DNA of 64,000 nucleotides from Chromatiaceae bacterium (lineage in GTDB: Bacteria; Pseudomonadota; Gammaproteobacteria; Chromatiales; Chromatiaceae): the NCBI GenBank assembly GCA_024235175.1, contig JACKMX010000005.1, positions 592,707 to 656,706 on the forward strand. The letters are read 5' to 3'. The notes below the pieces were generated by a model. That model made no database searches. It was given only the letters and a program-made list of their open reading frames with translations, and had not been told where the DNA came from. Position 1 is the first letter of the stretch; each line of letters opens with the position of its first letter. Below are positions 33,494 through 42,687 of this stretch, in pieces. The position numbers were made by a program, and so were the translations under genes.

Positions 33494-34892
33494 AACCAAA
33501 AGCTGTACCGGAAAAATACTCATTGTCGACGACGAAGCAACCGCCGTGGAAAACCTGGCTCACGTATGCCGCAAGGAGGGACATGATGTCACCACACGGA
33601 CTACAGGCATGGGGGCTCTTGAGGCGCTGGAACAGAGCCATTTCGATCTGATCTTGAGCGATCTGAGAATGGAAAAAGTCGATGGCATGGCTATTCTGAA
33701 ACGCGCCAAGCTCGCCGACCCCGAGACGGTGGTCATTCTGATAACCGGTTATGCTACGCTCGACTCCGCGGTCAGCGCAATGAAGGCCGGCGCATTTCAC
33801 TACATCGCGAAGCCTTTTCGTCTGGATGAAGTGCGTGAGGTCGTGCGCAACGCACTGGAAATACACAGCCTGAAGCGAGAGAACCGGCTGTTGAAAGGTC
33901 GGCTTAAAAACTCCCCCGAAGGATCGACCATCATTACACAGGATGCCGTTATGCGGCGTCTGCTGGATATGGCGCGACAGGTTGCACCCACCAATACCAA
34001 CATCCTTATAAACGGTGAGAGCGGAACGGGCAAAGAACTGCTGGCGCGATATATTCATGACCAGAGCAATCGAAGCGACAAAACCTTTCAAGCACTCAAT
34101 TGCGGTGCTCTGCAGAAGGAACTTTTGGCCAATGAACTTTTTGGCCATGAGAAAGGAGCCTATACCGGTGCCACCGAGTCGCGTATCGGACTTATCGAGG
34201 CCACCAACGGAGGTACTCTGTTTCTGGACGAGATCGCGGAGATGTCTCTTACAATGCAGGTAAAATTACTGAGGGTAATCCAGGAAAGGGAGGTTCAGCG
34301 CCTTGGCGCCACCAAAACGATCCCTGTGGATATCCGCCTGATCGCAGCCACGCACCAGGATTTACGCAAGGAGGTTGCCGCCGGCCGCTTTCGTCAGGAT
34401 CTCTATTATCGACTCGATGTGGTTGGACTGCGCCTCCCGCCATTGGCACAAAGACGAGGCGATATCCCGCTGCTTGCGTATCATTTCCTGCAAAAACATG
34501 CATCGCGCATGGGCCGCTTGGTCGATGACATCGATCCTGAGGCAATGATTGCGCTGCTTGACTATGACTATCCCGGAAATATTCGGGAGCTGGAGAATAT
34601 TATTGAGCGCGGAGTGGCATTAGCCCGGGAGAGCCAGCTTTCATTGACAAATCTACCTGCCACCCTCTCGGAACATGCGGTGCAGGCCGTAAGTGAGAAA
34701 GCGGGGAAGCGCCTGCCCACCCTGGCTGAGCGGGAGGCGGATTATATTCGGTATGTATTGGAAAGCTGCCGAGAAAATCGTACCAGGGCAGCGAAAGTCC
34801 TCGGCATTGACCGCGTCTCTTTGTGGCGGAAACTGAAAAAATATGGATTGGAGGAAAATCAGGAGAGTGATCCTGTTCAACCCCGGAAATAG
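33486..34892 (+). CDS. NtrC-family sigma-54-dependent response regulator
   Basis: 468 residues with GTG start overlapping the kinase gene: receiver (KILIVDDEATAVENL, phospho-Asp in LILSDLRMEKVDG near 58), AAA+ domain (Walker A GESGTGKE, Walker B GGTLFLDEIAEM) and a Fis-type HTH at the end (NRTRAAKVLGIDRVSLWRKL). The sigma-54 contact loop reads GAYTGA instead of GAFTGA, a conservative change known in working members. Targets would use sigma-54 promoters; none was recognised nearby by eye. The adjacent phosphoethanolamine transferase is a natural candidate target or co-transcribed gene. Confidence 0.93.
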   Translation: MDETKSCTGKILIVDDEATAVENLAHVCRKEGHDVTTRTTGMGALEALEQSHFDLILSDLRMEKVDGMAILKRAKLADPETVVILITGYATLDSAVSAMKAGAFHYIAKPFRLDEVREVVRNALEIHSLKRENRLLKGRLKNSPEGSTIITQDAVMRRLLDMARQVAPTNTNILINGESGTGKELLARYIHDQSNRSDKTFQALNCGALQKELLANELFGHEKGAYTGATESRIGLIEATNGGTLFLDEIAEMSLTMQVKLLRVIQEREVQRLGATKTIPVDIRLIAATHQDLRKEVAAGRFRQDLYYRLDVVGLRLPPLAQRRGDIPLLAYHFLQKHASRMGRLVDDIDPEAMIALLDYDYPGNIRELENIIERGVALARESQLSLTNLPATLSEHAVQAVSEKAGKRLPTLAEREADYIRYVLESCRENRTRAAKVLGIDRVSLWRKLKKYGLEENQESDPVQPRK

Positions 34893-34923
34893 TGCTCCGG
34901 CATATAGATGGATATTGAAGTAA

Positions 34924-36525
34924 ATGAATAGAAGTACAGTTTCTTTGGAAAAGACGATTGTGTATACCGCGGTTTCATTCACCGCATTTTATAACCTCAC
35001 CTTTTTTGCCAATGTTCTGCAGGTCTATCCTCTCTCACTGCAAAATGGGGCTTTTGTTTTCTCCATCGCAATAGTGCTGACCTGTGTTTTCGTCGTGCTT
35101 TTGTCTCTGATCTGTTATCGCTTTACCCTGAAACCGGTCGTGATCACTCTGTTTCTTGTCACATCCGTGTCCGCCTATTTCATGGACAGCTATCATGTGA
35201 TGATCGACGCGGGCATGATACAGAACATACTCATGACCGATACCAAGGAGGTCCTGGATCTGCTATCGGTCAAACTGCTCCTCTATTTTCTGTTGCTCGG
35301 CGTCGTACCCGCATTTCTGATCCGGCGCTCATCTTTCGGGAAACTGCCTCTGGGATCCGCAGTGGTCACCAGAATGAAGCTGGTTATCCCCGCACTGGCC
35401 ATCTCCGCAGCCTCGATTTTTGCGTTTGGCAGCCAATACGCCTCCTTTATCCGGGAACACAAGCCGCTTCGCTATTACACCAATCCGACAAGCTATATCT
35501 ATGCTGTAAGCAAATTCGTAAATGGATTGGCAGAGAACGACGCAGGTCCGGTAAAGGCTATCGCGGAGGATGCGCGGATAGCTGTGGAAAATGTGCATCG
35601 TGAGTTGATCATATTCGTGCTTGGAGAGACGGCCAGATATGACCGTTTTTCCTTGAACGGATACAGCCATGAAACCAATCCGCTGCTTAAGCGGGAAAAC
35701 ATTATCAGCTTTAGCAATTTCTGGTCGTGCGGCACTTCGACGGCGGTTTCCGTGCCTTGTATGTTCTCAATTTATGAGCGCGCCGAGTACAGCGACTCCA
35801 AAGCCCAATCGGTCGAGAATATTCTTGATGTCTTGATAAAATCCGGGGTCCATCTGCTCTGGCGGGACAATAACTCCTCGTCAAAAGGGGTCGCGTTGCG
35901 GGTGCCTTATGAAAGCTACAAATCTGCGGATGTTAATCCGATATGCGATATCGAGTGCCGCGATGAGGGGATGCTTGATGGGTTGCAGGCGTTTATAGAC
36001 AAACATCCGACAGGTGATATCTTCATCGTGCTGCACCAGATGGGCAACCATGGACCCGCGTACTATAAACGTTATCCGCCGGCATTTGAAAAATTCACCC
36101 CAACCTGCAAAACCAATCAGCTGGAGGAGTGCAGCAAACAGGAGATCGACAACGCTTACGACAACGCTATCCTGTATACAGATTACTTCCTGTCAAAGGT
36201 GATCACCCTGTTGAAATCAAACGACAGCAGATTCGAGACCGGCCTGTTCTATGTCAGCGATCATGGCGAATCTCTGGGTGAAGGCGGACTCTGGCTGCAT
36301 GGACTGCCTTACGCTATCGCCCCCGAGAACCAACGCCATGTCCCCGCCATTATGTGGTTCGGCGCGAACAACGACGACGTGAACGCCGATGCGTTGCGGC
36401 GTATCAGCGGTTACAGTTTTTCGCATGACAACCTGTTCCACACCATTATGGGACTGCTCGAGGTGGAGAGTTCGATCTACCGGTCTGACATGGACATCAT
36501 TCGTATTTCAAACAGTATTGAATAA
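34924..36525 (+). CDS. eptA: Phosphoethanolamine--lipid A transferase (EptA/MCR-like)
   Basis: 533-residue inner-membrane enzyme with five N-terminal helices (to about residue 180) and a periplasmic alkaline-phosphatase-fold domain. Zn and catalytic residues are visible: FVLGETARYDR (Glu), CGTSTAVSVPCMFS (nucleophile Thr) and VSDHGESLGEGGLWLHG (Asp-His pair). Paired cysteines near 330 fit the disulfides of this family. It transfers phosphoethanolamine to lipid A or another envelope acceptor, which generally lowers susceptibility to cationic peptides. It follows the NtrC-type regulator by 31 bp, so it is likely in the same operon. Confidence 0.92.
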   Translation: MNRSTVSLEKTIVYTAVSFTAFYNLTFFANVLQVYPLSLQNGAFVFSIAIVLTCVFVVLLSLICYRFTLKPVVITLFLVTSVSAYFMDSYHVMIDAGMIQNILMTDTKEVLDLLSVKLLLYFLLLGVVPAFLIRRSSFGKLPLGSAVVTRMKLVIPALAISAASIFAFGSQYASFIREHKPLRYYTNPTSYIYAVSKFVNGLAENDAGPVKAIAEDARIAVENVHRELIIFVLGETARYDRFSLNGYSHETNPLLKRENIISFSNFWSCGTSTAVSVPCMFSIYERAEYSDSKAQSVENILDVLIKSGVHLLWRDNNSSSKGVALRVPYESYKSADVNPICDIECRDEGMLDGLQAFIDKHPTGDIFIVLHQMGNHGPAYYKRYPPAFEKFTPTCKTNQLEECSKQEIDNAYDNAILYTDYFLSKVITLLKSNDSRFETGLFYVSDHGESLGEGGLWLHGLPYAIAPENQRHVPAIMWFGANNDDVNADALRRISGYSFSHDNLFHTIMGLLEVESSIYRSDMDIIRISNSIE

Positions 36526-36559
36526 ACCCTGATAGCGGGTTGATCAAGGCGCTTCATAT

Positions 36560-39247
36560 TCACGGATCTTCCGCGACCACCGGCACGACAAACTCCGGTG
36601 GCTTGACCACAAGCACCGAACATTGCAGATGTTTGGTGATTGCCGTGGCGGTACTGTCCACAATAAAGTCGGTGATGCCGCTGTGCACGGCGGTTCCTAA
36701 CACAACCAGGTCTGCCTGCAGATCGACAGCAAGCTGAACAATCGATTCCCGGTGACTCCCTTTCACCATGTGGCACACCAGATTGAACGCCGGCAACAGC
36801 TCATTCCCAGTCGATTCGCGTATCTCTGCAAGCATCTTGTCCAACGCATCACGGTTGCGGCTCTGTTCCTGTTCAACGTAGTTTCCGGCATCGAATCGAA
36901 ACGGTGAGAAACCGCTCTGCATATCCTGCTCGCCATAGGCCTCCCAAGCGTGAATCACATTGAGTTCGGCAAACTGAGCGCCGGACAGGCGGGCTGCATG
37001 CTCCAGGATCTTGCGATTAATGCCAAATCTGTCGTCACGCTGACCTCCTGGCTTCTCATCCTGGTAGATGCCCGCACAGATTCTCCGGTGACGGTAAGGC
37101 GCCGGTGGAATCGCTCTGATCAGCAGCATCGGGCAAGGGCAGGTCTTCAGCAGATTTTGGTCATTGTCGCCGAACAGACGCTGCCTCCAGCCGAGAGTAC
37201 CTTCGGCTGGTTTCAACATCAGATCGTGGCCATTGTCGACCACCTCCTGTATGACCGCCTGGGAGGGTCTGCCGACCAATACTTTGGTTTGCACATGAAG
37301 CCTGTCGCGCAGCCCGCTCACCAGCTGCTCGAGCCTTTCCCTCCTGTTCTCTGTCATTCGCTCTTCCAGCTGGTCTGGAGAAGAGACCCCCTCCTCTGTT
37401 TCCGGCGTGCTCTCGGCCAGAACCTCCACCACCGTCAGACTGGCCTGGCAATCCACAGCCAGCGCGGATGCATAGGCCAGCACGGCTGCCTCGTCACACT
37501 CAGCTGTCAACATCAGCAGAATGGAATGATATCCAGACGGCCGTTCGTCCTTCCCTGCCTTTCTTTTGATCCGGTACCTGTCCCCCTCCGGTTCCCGACT
37601 GACCAGCTGTGCCACCGTTTCTGATGCAACACCAGATGCGGAGAGCACATCCCTCGTCAGCTGCTGACTGGACTCCAGTGTCTCTGGAATCGCGTAGCAA
37701 GCCCCCAGCGAGAGCAGCTTCTGCGCCATCCTGGCATCCCACGCCCGGGCAAAAACCTGCAAGGACGGAAAGGCATCGCGCACCGCAACAACCGCCTGAC
37801 CTATGTGCTCCATTTGGTTCATCGCGAACACCACGGCCGAAGCATGTTCGGCACCCGCCGAGCGCAGTACTTCGATCTGGCTTGCATCACCGAAAAAAAT
37901 CGGATGGTCGAGCGACTGCGCATTGGTAACCTTGACCGGATCGACTTCGATCACCAGGTAGGGGACTCTGGCTTTTGCCAGGCTGCGTGCGAGAAATTTT
38001 CCAAAACGACCGTAACCGGCAACAATGACGTGATTGTGGGATTCAGGAAATGGCCTGGTCATCTTCTCCCGGGATGGCAGTGGCTGCTCAATGGCATTGC
38101 CGATCCAAGGGCTCAGCTTAACCAGCAGCGGCGTGGCCGCCATGCTCAGCGCGATAATCAGCAGTAAAAGCTGATAGAGTTCGCTCTCCATAATGCCGGT
38201 AATATTTGCCAGTCCAAATATGACGAAGCCGAACTCTCCCGCTTGAGCCAGCAACAGCGCGACTTGCACCGCCTCGGCAAAAGTACGTCCTGTTGCCCGG
38301 CACAGCCCCCATATCACTGCCGCCTTGATCAACAGCAATCCGCCAACCAGGCCGGCCACCTGCAGTCCATGAGTGCCGATAAGACCAAAGTTGATCGACA
38401 TTCCCACACTCATGAAAAACAGACCCAACAGCAGGCCGCGGAACGGTTGGATGTCCGACATGATCTGATGGCGATAGCGGGAATCCGCCAGCAGCAGTCC
38501 ACCGAGGAATGCACCGAGCGCCATCGACAGTCCCGCCCATCCCGTCAACAGGGCGGCACCCAGTACCAGCAGAATCGCGGTTGCCGTAAAAATCTCCGGA
38601 TTCCTTTTACTTTCGGCCACCAACTTAAGTATGGGTCGGAACAACAGCCGCCCCAGAACGAACACACCGACAAGAATCAGGATCGATTCAAGCGCGGCCA
38701 GCTCGACGTCCTCTGTAACCGACATATCGCTCGAGGCGAGCAGCGGCAGCAGCGCCATCATCGGAACTATAGCCAGATCCTGCATCAGCAGAATGGCAAA
38801 CGAGGTACGGCCGTACTCCGTTCCCAGCTCGCCCTTGTCACTGAGTATCTGCAAGCCAAAAGCAGTGGACGACAGCGCCAGTCCGAAGCCGACCACCAGT
38901 GCGCTGCGCAGGGTAAGATCGAAATAGAGAGCTGCCAGCGTCAGCACCACACCGGTGACGAACAGCTGCGCTGAACCCAGACCGAATACGGTTCGCCGCA
39001 TGATCCACAGGCGGGCCGGTTTCAGCTCGATGCCGATGATAAACAGCATGAAAACGACGCCGAATTCAGCCAGGTGGCGTATTTCATCCACCGCCATGAT
39101 GAAGCCGATTCCCCAAGGACCGACCGCCGCACCAGCGACCAGAAATCCCAGAACGGCACCCAGTCCCAGACGTTGAAACAGCGGCACCGCAACCACAGCG
39201 GCAGTCAGCAGCACGATAATGTCGAAGATGTAATGAGTCTCTGTCAT
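36560..39247 (-). CDS. CPA2 monovalent cation:proton antiporter fused to RCK and two Usp domains
   Basis: 895 residues from ATG at 39247. Residues 1-385 are a Kef/CPA2-type antiporter membrane domain (GLGAVLGFLVAGAAVGPWG; SSTAFGLQIL). Residues 400-520 are a TrkA_N/RCK nucleotide-binding domain (HVIVAGYGRFGKFLARSL). Then come two Usp-like domains, one from about 570 (YHSILLMLTAECDEAAVLA) and one from about 725 ending VVLGTAVHSGI and STATAITKHLQCSVLVVKP. It should exchange K+ or Na+ for protons under control of NAD(H) and adenine nucleotides. Fusion with two Usp domains is unusual; KefB/KefC have none. Confidence 0.88.
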   Translation of the reverse strand: MTETHYIFDIIVLLTAAVVAVPLFQRLGLGAVLGFLVAGAAVGPWGIGFIMAVDEIRHLAEFGVVFMLFIIGIELKPARLWIMRRTVFGLGSAQLFVTGVVLTLAALYFDLTLRSALVVGFGLALSSTAFGLQILSDKGELGTEYGRTSFAILLMQDLAIVPMMALLPLLASSDMSVTEDVELAALESILILVGVFVLGRLLFRPILKLVAESKRNPEIFTATAILLVLGAALLTGWAGLSMALGAFLGGLLLADSRYRHQIMSDIQPFRGLLLGLFFMSVGMSINFGLIGTHGLQVAGLVGGLLLIKAAVIWGLCRATGRTFAEAVQVALLLAQAGEFGFVIFGLANITGIMESELYQLLLLIIALSMAATPLLVKLSPWIGNAIEQPLPSREKMTRPFPESHNHVIVAGYGRFGKFLARSLAKARVPYLVIEVDPVKVTNAQSLDHPIFFGDASQIEVLRSAGAEHASAVVFAMNQMEHIGQAVVAVRDAFPSLQVFARAWDARMAQKLLSLGACYAIPETLESSQQLTRDVLSASGVASETVAQLVSREPEGDRYRIKRKAGKDERPSGYHSILLMLTAECDEAAVLAYASALAVDCQASLTVVEVLAESTPETEEGVSSPDQLEERMTENRRERLEQLVSGLRDRLHVQTKVLVGRPSQAVIQEVVDNGHDLMLKPAEGTLGWRQRLFGDNDQNLLKTCPCPMLLIRAIPPAPYRHRRICAGIYQDEKPGGQRDDRFGINRKILEHAARLSGAQFAELNVIHAWEAYGEQDMQSGFSPFRFDAGNYVEQEQSRNRDALDKMLAEIRESTGNELLPAFNLVCHMVKGSHRESIVQLAVDLQADLVVLGTAVHSGITDFIVDSTATAITKHLQCSVLVVKPPEFVVPVVAEDP

Positions 39248-39730
39248 GATCCACGCGACAATGTGAAAAACGCACAACCGGGCGTGAGGCTTTGCTCGTG
39301 CCCGGATAGTACGGGAACCTATCTCATAATCCCCCTCGTCCGCGACCCTTGGGATTATGCGAAGGATTTTAGTCTATCCGAATTCACTGTTTAACGCTTC
39401 CCTCACTACCAGGGGCAACCCCTCTAGACCATTGGATCCGCGTCCCGACCTCGACACCGAGAAAATCTGCTCGGCGACAATCTCGCGCAACTACTGTGCA
39501 TCCGAACTGAACCGCCATTGTTAAAAAAATACGTGAATTCACACAGTCTCTACGTTATATAACATATGTTATTGTTTTAATTGTTATTTTTGACTTTTAT
39601 CAATTCTGATTCCTATCGTCATTGCGTATGATCCAGCTGTTTTCGGCCGCTTTGGGGGGGTTGCAGTTTATAACGCTCCTGGCCTGACGGTTTTAACTTT
39701 TAAAAAAAATACAACTGGAGTCTACCGACG
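39248..39730. other. Divergent intergenic region before the TonB receptor operon
   Basis: These 483 bp contain no gene. CATAATCCC (39325-39333) and GGGATTATG (39351-39359) form an inverted repeat near the antiporter start, and an AT-rich stretch holds the perfect palindrome ATAACATATGTTAT (39559-39572). No convincing Fur box or cobalamin riboswitch was recognised. Confidence 0.45.
39559..39572. promoter_or_regulatory. 14 bp perfect palindrome upstream of TonB receptor
   Basis: ATAACATATGTTAT lies in an AT-rich stretch about 160 bp before the receptor start. It could be an operator for a dimeric repressor of the uptake operon. It does not match the Fur consensus closely. No binding protein can be named. 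Confidence 0.35.
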
Positions 39731-41863
39731 ATGAGATCGCACCGTTCGACAAAACCCTTGGGCAACCCTTTGTTGAGTACCACCCTGCTGCTGTCGGTCG
39801 CAGGCATCAGTCTGCACTGGGTGCCTGTTGCCGCCGGGGAGCCCGAAGAAACCGGTTTCGATACCATCAGCGTAACCGCCACCCGCATTGAGCGGGCAAC
39901 CAGGGAGGTGCCCAGTGCCGTCAATGTGATCGACAGCGATCAGATCGAAGGATCCAGGATGATGAATATCAAGGACGCCATCCAGGGTACCCCGGGGGTG
40001 CTGATCGACTCAAAGAACGGTGGCTATGATGTGCGCCTTATCGTGCGCGGAGCCGGCCAGAAAGCCAACTACGGTGTACGCGAGATCATGGTGCTGCGTG
40101 ATGGCGTGCCCATGACAGATCCCGACAGCTTCTCCCGTTTCGACTACTTCGACACACAGGACGTGGAGCGCATCGAGATCACCAAAGGCCCGGGCTCGCT
40201 GTACGGTGCAGGCTCCGCCGGCGGCACGGTTCAGATTATCTCGAAGTCGGTTTTCGATACCGACGATAATCGCCTGAAGCTGGGTTTTGGCAACTACGGC
40301 GCAGAGAACATCAACCTGAGGCTGTCGCACGACATCAATGATGCGAACGCCGTGGCGGTCACCGCATCGCACCGGGCGCTGGAGAATGACTGGCGGCGCT
40401 GGAACGATTTCGACACCAGCCAGCTGGGGTTGAAGCACGGATTGATGCTGCAGGACGGCGCCACTCTGGAGACCGAACTGAGCTACTCAGAGGCCGACCT
40501 GCAGCTGCCGGGAACGATGAATGAAGCGCAGTTCAAAGAGTTCCGGAAGAGCGGCAAACAGGAGGAGACGCAGGATGCCTGGAAACACTCCGGGCGTTAC
40601 TCAAAGATCTGGTTCTTCAACTCCAGACTGGAGAGGGAGTGGGGAGATCTGACGTTCAAACCGCGCCTCTACTACAACCACTGGACGCACTATCATCCAG
40701 TCACCGGTGCAATCAACGACAACGAAGAGGGAACCGACGTTTTCGGCACCGACCTTGAGTTCAACTACAAACACCAGCTGCTGGGCGAGAGCACGCTGGT
40801 GGCCGGCGTAACGGCACGGGTGGAGGATACCGACGAGGCCAAGAAATTTGATTATCGGGATGTCACCACCATCCCTTTTGGCCCTCAGGCGGGAAGAATT
40901 ACTGCCACACTGTCCGATGCCAGGGGTGATCTCATGGAAGTCCAGAGTGCCACCAACTCACTCTACGGCATCTATCTTCAGGAGTCTGTAAAACCTGCCG
41001 AGCGCTGGCTGGTGGATCTCAGCCTGCGCTACGATCGCTCCCGCTTTGACATAGAAACCAATGAGATCACCGCTTACAACTACGGCAGCGGCAGATATGT
41101 CCCGGGTGCCGGACGCTACAAAATCGACAAAACCTTCGATCTCTTCTCTCCCCGGCTCGGTGTCAGTTATGCCCTCACCCCGGCACTCAACCTGTTCGGC
41201 ACTGTCGCCCGCTCCGATCAGGTTCCCTCCGAGAGCGAGATCAAGGAGAACCAGGCGCTGGACGCATCCACCGCAACCAACTTCGAAATCGGTCTGAAGG
41301 GGCGCAGCGCTTTATGGTCTTTCGATACTTCGGTTTATTACACCCGGGTCGCAGACGAGATTGTGCCAACCCTGGTGGATGGCCAGACCAGATTCCAGAA
41401 CGCGGGCCGCACCAATAAGAAGGGTTTTGAATTCAACGGCGACTACCAATTATTCAAAGGTCTCACCCTGGGTGGAAGCTATACCTTCAGCGACTACAAA
41501 TACGATGATTTCATTGAATCGGGAAGTGACTATTCAGGTAACCAGATGCCCTACGTGCCGCGCCATCAGTACAGCCTGTTCGCCGATTACCGGCATCCTG
41601 GCGGCTTCAAGGCAAGGCTGCAGGCCAACTCCTGGGGGTCCTATTATTTAGATGCCGCAAATACCGAGGAATATGGCGGCTACGACTTTGTCACCGACCT
41701 CTCGATGGGATATGAAACCGGTCCTCATACCCTCTCATTGAATGTTCAGAACCTGTTTGACAAGCATTACGCCACCGAAGTGAAGAAAGACACGCGGGGT
41801 AATAAATACTACTCAGCCGCATCACCACTGGCCGCCATGCTGACCTATAACTTCGAATTCTGA
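39731..41863 (+). CDS. TonB-dependent outer-membrane receptor
   Basis: 710-residue receptor with a signal peptide (cleavage near VAAGEPEE), a TonB box-like FDTISVTATR, a plug domain (VIDSDQIEG, RGAGQKANYGVREIMVLRDGVPM, ITKGPGSLYGAGSAGGTVQII) and a 22-strand barrel ending in LTYNFEF with the terminal Phe needed for insertion. It resembles colicin I/iron-complex receptors in layout. It opens an operon containing its own ExbB-ExbD-TonB and a redox module, so the ligand may be a metal or metal complex reduced in the periplasm. Ligand unknown. Confidence 0.92.
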   Translation: MRSHRSTKPLGNPLLSTTLLLSVAGISLHWVPVAAGEPEETGFDTISVTATRIERATREVPSAVNVIDSDQIEGSRMMNIKDAIQGTPGVLIDSKNGGYDVRLIVRGAGQKANYGVREIMVLRDGVPMTDPDSFSRFDYFDTQDVERIEITKGPGSLYGAGSAGGTVQIISKSVFDTDDNRLKLGFGNYGAENINLRLSHDINDANAVAVTASHRALENDWRRWNDFDTSQLGLKHGLMLQDGATLETELSYSEADLQLPGTMNEAQFKEFRKSGKQEETQDAWKHSGRYSKIWFFNSRLEREWGDLTFKPRLYYNHWTHYHPVTGAINDNEEGTDVFGTDLEFNYKHQLLGESTLVAGVTARVEDTDEAKKFDYRDVTTIPFGPQAGRITATLSDARGDLMEVQSATNSLYGIYLQESVKPAERWLVDLSLRYDRSRFDIETNEITAYNYGSGRYVPGAGRYKIDKTFDLFSPRLGVSYALTPALNLFGTVARSDQVPSESEIKENQALDASTATNFEIGLKGRSALWSFDTSVYYTRVADEIVPTLVDGQTRFQNAGRTNKKGFEFNGDYQLFKGLTLGGSYTFSDYKYDDFIESGSDYSGNQMPYVPRHQYSLFADYRHPGGFKARLQANSWGSYYLDAANTEEYGGYDFVTDLSMGYETGPHTLSLNVQNLFDKHYATEVKKDTRGNKYYSAASPLAAMLTYNFEF

Positions 41864-42687
41864 TGGAATCGTTAATGAACACTGACATTCAATCTGCTGT
41901 TTCCATACTGATGCTCACACTGTTGATGCAATCACCGGCAGTGGTTGTTCAAGCTGCTGCCGGGTCGGGTCCCGGGTCGACTAACAACAGCGCGACCGGT
42001 CAACAACAGTCGCATCGCCGGGCTCCGAAAAAATTCCGGCTGGAGAATAGTGAGGGCGCAGTGATGCGTCTCTGGAAACCTGATCTCTCCACAACTGCTC
42101 TGACTGCCGAGCAGGGCAGCATTACTCTCCCCCGCACCGGTGTAGACAACTATCACGCACTGGTGGTGGAGAAAGATTGGGGCTATCTGAAAGAGTCGTT
42201 GATCCGCTATCAGTACATGCATGGAAAACCGAGCGGCCACAGCACGAGCGAGCTGACCGCGGTCGAAAAAACCACCTTTGAGATAGTTCCTGATCCGGTT
42301 CCGAGAGAGCACCAGCACTACCGCTCAAACGATAGCTGGAACTTTCTGCTGCGCTTCAGGGGTGCACCCGCAGCGCAGGTACCGGTTGCGCTGGAGACAT
42401 CCAATGGAAGCAGACTGAACGGTGTCAGCGACAGCAATGGCCTGGTCACGCTTCGAATTCCAGATGATTTTTCCCGGCTCGATGCAGAGGAACGGGATCC
42501 GCGCACCGCCGAGTTCAGTGTCAGTGCTGAAATGGCGGATGCCGGCATTATCTATCAAACCCGGCTCAGCGCTGAATACCGGGTCGATCCCGGCCGGTGG
42601 CAATCCCTGGGTCTGGGTGTATTCATTACCGGTACAGGTCTGGTGGCAGGCGGAGTGCTTGGTCATAGAGCGGGGAGAAGCGCCTGA
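41863..42687 (+). CDS. Putative periplasmic Ig-like protein with C-terminal membrane anchor
   Basis: 274 residues; ATG at 41863 overlaps the receptor stop, and MNTDIQ at 41875 is an alternative start. There is a hydrophobic N-terminal segment (SILMLTLLMQSPAVVVQAA) and a region rich in beta structure, LLRFRGAPAAQVPVALETS and GVSDSNGLVTLRIPDDF, resembling Ig-like/DUF4198-type domains found with metal-uptake receptors. It ends with a glycine-rich helix (GLGVFITGTGLVAGGVLGH) and a short basic tail. No family is recognised firmly. The position argues for a periplasmic partner of the receptor. Confidence 0.6.
   Translation: MESLMNTDIQSAVSILMLTLLMQSPAVVVQAAAGSGPGSTNNSATGQQQSHRRAPKKFRLENSEGAVMRLWKPDLSTTALTAEQGSITLPRTGVDNYHALVVEKDWGYLKESLIRYQYMHGKPSGHSTSELTAVEKTTFEIVPDPVPREHQHYRSNDSWNFLLRFRGAPAAQVPVALETSNGSRLNGVSDSNGLVTLRIPDDFSRLDAEERDPRTAEFSVSAEMADAGIIYQTRLSAEYRVDPGRWQSLGLGVFITGTGLVAGGVLGHRAGRSA

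Noticed and set aside
34893..34923. Possible sigma-54 promoter for eptA
   Set aside because: The 31 bp gap lacks the GG-N10-GC pattern; co-transcription is simpler.
38243..38974. 243-codon plus-strand open frame in the antiporter gene
   Set aside because: Gln/Arg-rich antisense shadow of a hydrophobic membrane protein; no ribosome binding site.
39400..39730. Possible cobalamin riboswitch or Fur box before the TonB receptor
   Set aside because: No B12-box-like conserved segments or 19 bp Fur-type repeat could be identified by eye.
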